Notes under the pieces: generated by a model | Databases searched by the model: none | What the model saw: the letters and a program-made list of their open reading frames with translations, nothing else | What the model was told of the DNA's origin: nothing | Shown: positions 41,825-43,895 of the stretch, piece after piece | Layout: every line of letters starts with the position of its first letter | Numbering within the stretch: the first letter of the stretch is position 1 | DNA from: Nitrospirae bacterium MYbin3 | GTDB lineage: Bacteria; Nitrospirota; Thermodesulfovibrionia; Thermodesulfovibrionales; Dissulfurispiraceae | Length of the DNA stretch: 43,895 nt | NCBI GenBank assembly: GCA_002753335.1 | Contig: PEAD01000025.1 | Coordinates: 1 to 43,895, forward strand | Direction: 5' to 3' | Translations under genes and position numbers: made by a program

Positions 41825-43732
41825 ATGAAAAAAGGGTTGGTGTCGTTTATTATTCTTTTATGCGCCGTCTGCTTGTTTTACGCAATACCTGCAGAATCAA
41901 AGAAAACAGGAGGCAACACATTAAAGGGTGTGGTTCAGGATGTATCAGGACAGGCTATCGACAAGGTTGTGGTTTATCTGATACCGTCCAAAGATGTCGA
42001 GTCAATGGCAAAAACACCGATTATAGTGAAAAGAAACTCTCCCAACGATGAACCTTTGGAAGACAACCTTGCCGCAAACATAGACAACTACAAACAAGGA
42101 ACCACCGACAAAAAAGGCAAGTTCATCATTACTAATATCCCTGACGGCAAATATTTTATATATGCGGAACCGTCAGATAAGACCTACCTCCCGGGGGGAG
42201 ACCAATCTGATATATCCATGTCAACGGCCGATTTCAAGGGCAAGACAGTAAAGATACTTCTTTCGGGTAACGTTTCTCCTGATGCCACCTATGTAGGCTC
42301 AACAAAGTGCCTGACCTGTCATGCTAAATACTCAAGCGTAAAGAAAACCCTCCACAAGCTCGGCATCGCTGTTCCGGGAAAACCGAGCAAACTGCAGGAT
42401 TATTCACGATTCCCTAATTTCAATGCAGGGGTCAACAAACTATCCGCCGGAACCAAGTTCTATTTCTCGGGCTTTGACAAAAGCAGAGGTTTTGACAAAT
42501 ATCAGATCTCAGAAAAAGCGCCTGCAGACCCAGCCTCTGTAAGCTTCACCGCAACCTTCTTCAAAGATGCTGACGGCTCGCTGAAGTTCAAGACAGAGAA
42601 TTTGAAAGACAGTTCAGACCCAGCAAGGACATACACGGTTGCGATGACATACGGGGGCGGGCTTTACAAACAGAGGTATCTCGTAAAAGTCGGCAATGCC
42701 CACTTTCCATTTGTTCAGTACAATACAGAGGGGGATGATAAGCTGAATGACAGAACCAGAAAGCCATGGAGAGATTACCACGGCGACTGGTTCTTCAACG
42801 AAGAGAAGAAAAAACTTTCGGATCCTCCTGCAAAGAAGTCCTTTGAGATTGAATGCGCCTCCTGCCACTTCACCGGTTACAGTTTAGTTCATAACGTAGG
42901 CGGGGATTATCTGGCCGGGGCTGTATCTGATCCAAATGGAGAACTTGACATTGACGGCAATGGTATGCCGAATGAATTAAATATCGGCTGTGAAGTTTGC
43001 CACGGCGCCGGTTCAGACCATGTAAAGGCTCCGAAGGCAAAAAAGGCTGCAACGATAGTCAGTCCTCGGAAACTTGCTCCTGAAAGGGCATCCGTAATAT
43101 GCGAGCAGTGCCACACCAGACCACAGGGGAACCTTAATAATGACCAGCCTGTAAACAAAGATAATAGGATGTTGACGCCGGGAACGAGCAGAAATGATTA
43201 TCTGGTCAACTTTACGAGCAGAGAGGATGCCAAGCAGTCTGATTTCTGGCCTGACGGGCTCCATTCAAAATCACATCATCAGCAGGGAACCGACTTCATA
43301 AAGTCAAAAAAATACAGAAACGGCAATCACATCATAATATGCACCGACTGTCACGACCCGCACGGAATAACAGAGGTTAAGCACCAGTTGAGGGGTGAGG
43401 TAAGAGATGAGAAAAACTCTCTCTGTGTAAGTTGCCACAAGAACATAGCTGACATCAAAGCCCATACAGCTGCAAAGGTGGGGGTGGCGCATACCATGAA
43501 GATTAACTGTGTTGACTGCCACAATCCCAAAACTATGCAAACTGGATCAGGGAAAGGCAAGGGGCTGACGCGAAAAGACGGGAAAAATTACTGGATGAAT
43601 GATATTTCTTCCCATATTTTTGATGTACCGAGAAAAGACAACAAGGGAGTTAAAGGTGTTGATCCGGCAAAGGCTATGCCGATCCCTTATACAAATGCAT
43701 GCGGTTCCTGTCACAACATTGAAGGTCTGTAA
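41825..43732 (+). CDS. octaheme c-type cytochrome with N-terminal carboxypeptidase-regulatory-like domain
   Basis: A 635-aa secreted multiheme protein. A signal peptide (~1-24) is followed by a transthyretin-like CarboxypepD_reg-type domain (~30-145: GVVQDVSGQAIDKVVVYLIP, GTTDKKGKFIITNIPDGKY), then eight CxxCH heme sites: CLTCH near 162, CASCH near 345, CEVCH, CEQCH, CTDCH, CVSCH, CVDCH and CGSCH near 626. About 180 residues of beta-rich sequence separate the first heme from the rest. SD AAGGAGG. The fold and the neighbouring FDH suggest extracytoplasmic electron transfer; terminal acceptor unknown. Confidence 0.94.
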   Translation: MKKGLVSFIILLCAVCLFYAIPAESKKTGGNTLKGVVQDVSGQAIDKVVVYLIPSKDVESMAKTPIIVKRNSPNDEPLEDNLAANIDNYKQGTTDKKGKFIITNIPDGKYFIYAEPSDKTYLPGGDQSDISMSTADFKGKTVKILLSGNVSPDATYVGSTKCLTCHAKYSSVKKTLHKLGIAVPGKPSKLQDYSRFPNFNAGVNKLSAGTKFYFSGFDKSRGFDKYQISEKAPADPASVSFTATFFKDADGSLKFKTENLKDSSDPARTYTVAMTYGGGLYKQRYLVKVGNAHFPFVQYNTEGDDKLNDRTRKPWRDYHGDWFFNEEKKKLSDPPAKKSFEIECASCHFTGYSLVHNVGGDYLAGAVSDPNGELDIDGNGMPNELNIGCEVCHGAGSDHVKAPKAKKAATIVSPRKLAPERASVICEQCHTRPQGNLNNDQPVNKDNRMLTPGTSRNDYLVNFTSREDAKQSDFWPDGLHSKSHHQQGTDFIKSKKYRNGNHIIICTDCHDPHGITEVKHQLRGEVRDEKNSLCVSCHKNIADIKAHTAAKVGVAHTMKINCVDCHNPKTMQTGSGKGKGLTRKDGKNYWMNDISSHIFDVPRKDNKGVKGVDPAKAMPIPYTNACGSCHNIEGL

Positions 43733-43740
43733 ATACACGC

Positions 43741-43783
43741 AAAAAAAAAGAGGCGGCAGGGAATCCTGCCGCCTCTTTTTTTT
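43741..43783 (+). terminator. strong bidirectional intrinsic terminator
   Basis: GAGGCGGCAGG-gaat-CCTGCCGCCTC, an 11-bp perfect stem with an A-run before and a T-run of eight after. It can serve the cytochrome gene and the converging partial gene. Confidence 0.95.
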
Positions 43784-43792
43784 GATAAAATG

Positions 43793-43895
43793 CTAAAGCC
43801 TGTCTGCTTCGTTGCGAAAAGAAAAGCCCCTTAGAGGCGGTATCCTCTCACCCTTATACTGAATCATCACTTTATGACTCATACCCATTCCTTCA
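43793..43895 (-). CDS. 3' end of a gene running off the window
   Basis: A minus-strand frame open to the window edge and ending HKVMIQYKGERIPPLRGFSFRNEADRL. It shows no recognisable domain in this length. A small 29-codon gene starting at an internal ATG after AAGGA is also possible. Confidence 0.45.
   Translation of the reverse strand, partial: EGMGMSHKVMIQYKGERIPPLRGFSFRNEADRL

Noticed and set aside
1..43895. CRISPR array, tRNA or rRNA genes
   Set aside because: No regularly spaced repeats, tRNA cloverleaf or rRNA sequence was recognised on either strand.

Overview
The window comes from a Gram-negative, probably anaerobic or microaerophilic bacterium with low-to-middling GC. The evidence is an outer-membrane-type lipocalin lipoprotein, Mla-type lipid transport genes, a periplasmic selenocysteine formate dehydrogenase, an octaheme cytochrome c, a diheme peroxidase, and an Fe-S assembly locus whose IscS lacks the PLP lysine. 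Nitrospirota (Thermodesulfovibrionia-like) or a former deltaproteobacterial lineage would fit. This is inference; no rRNA or other marker is present to settle it.

Layout. 1-3703 is a heat-shock block on the minus strand: a perfect CIRCE operator, three tandem Hsp20 genes, a 58-aa small gene, a PAS histidine kinase and a truncated HtrA protease. The first 103 bases are an exact inverted copy of 1811-1913 and probably an assembly chimera. 3.9-14.5 kb is an accessory region of small single genes: two lipocalins, flavin and FMN enzymes, a UV-damage glycosylase, a TIGR01777 epimerase, a cupin, a secreted six-cysteine peptide with beta-defensin-like spacing, one dead and one live HigBA-type toxin-antitoxin locus, a frameshifted FMN protein, an IS1202/ISDol1-like insertion sequence with 19-bp direct repeats, and two diverged copies of a ~167-bp element with a compensated stem. 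14.5-24.2 kb is mostly housekeeping: trmJ, apbE, bactofilin plus M23 peptidase, purM, an MNT-HEPN pair, nadC, valS and a response regulator.

24.3-27.5 kb holds rrf2 - tusA-like - iscS - iscU plus an unknown periplasmic protein; the IscS has Gln where the PLP lysine should be. 27.6-34.4 kb holds an HD-GYP sensor, two orphan peptide-type ABC permeases, a DksA-like protein, a candidate new small selenoprotein, a PsiE-like membrane protein, YajQ and MlaFE. 34.6-35.3 kb is a DUF433/DUF5615 toxin-antitoxin pair.

35.3-43.9 kb is a periplasmic redox block: diheme peroxidase, a DsbA-like selenoprotein (U-P-H-C), formate dehydrogenase fdnGHI with an in-frame UGA, and a divergent octaheme cytochrome. 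Three in-frame UGA codons followed by bSECIS-like hairpins lie in this window: fdnG, the DsbA-like gene, and a previously unrecognised ~64-residue reading frame at 31705.

A recurring theme is genes without a Shine-Dalgarno whose ATG sits 5-9 nt after a -10 box (usually extended TGn), which suggests many leaderless transcripts. The best candidates for new biology are the small selenoprotein, the PLP-less IscS locus, the defensin-like peptide and the paired structured repeats.
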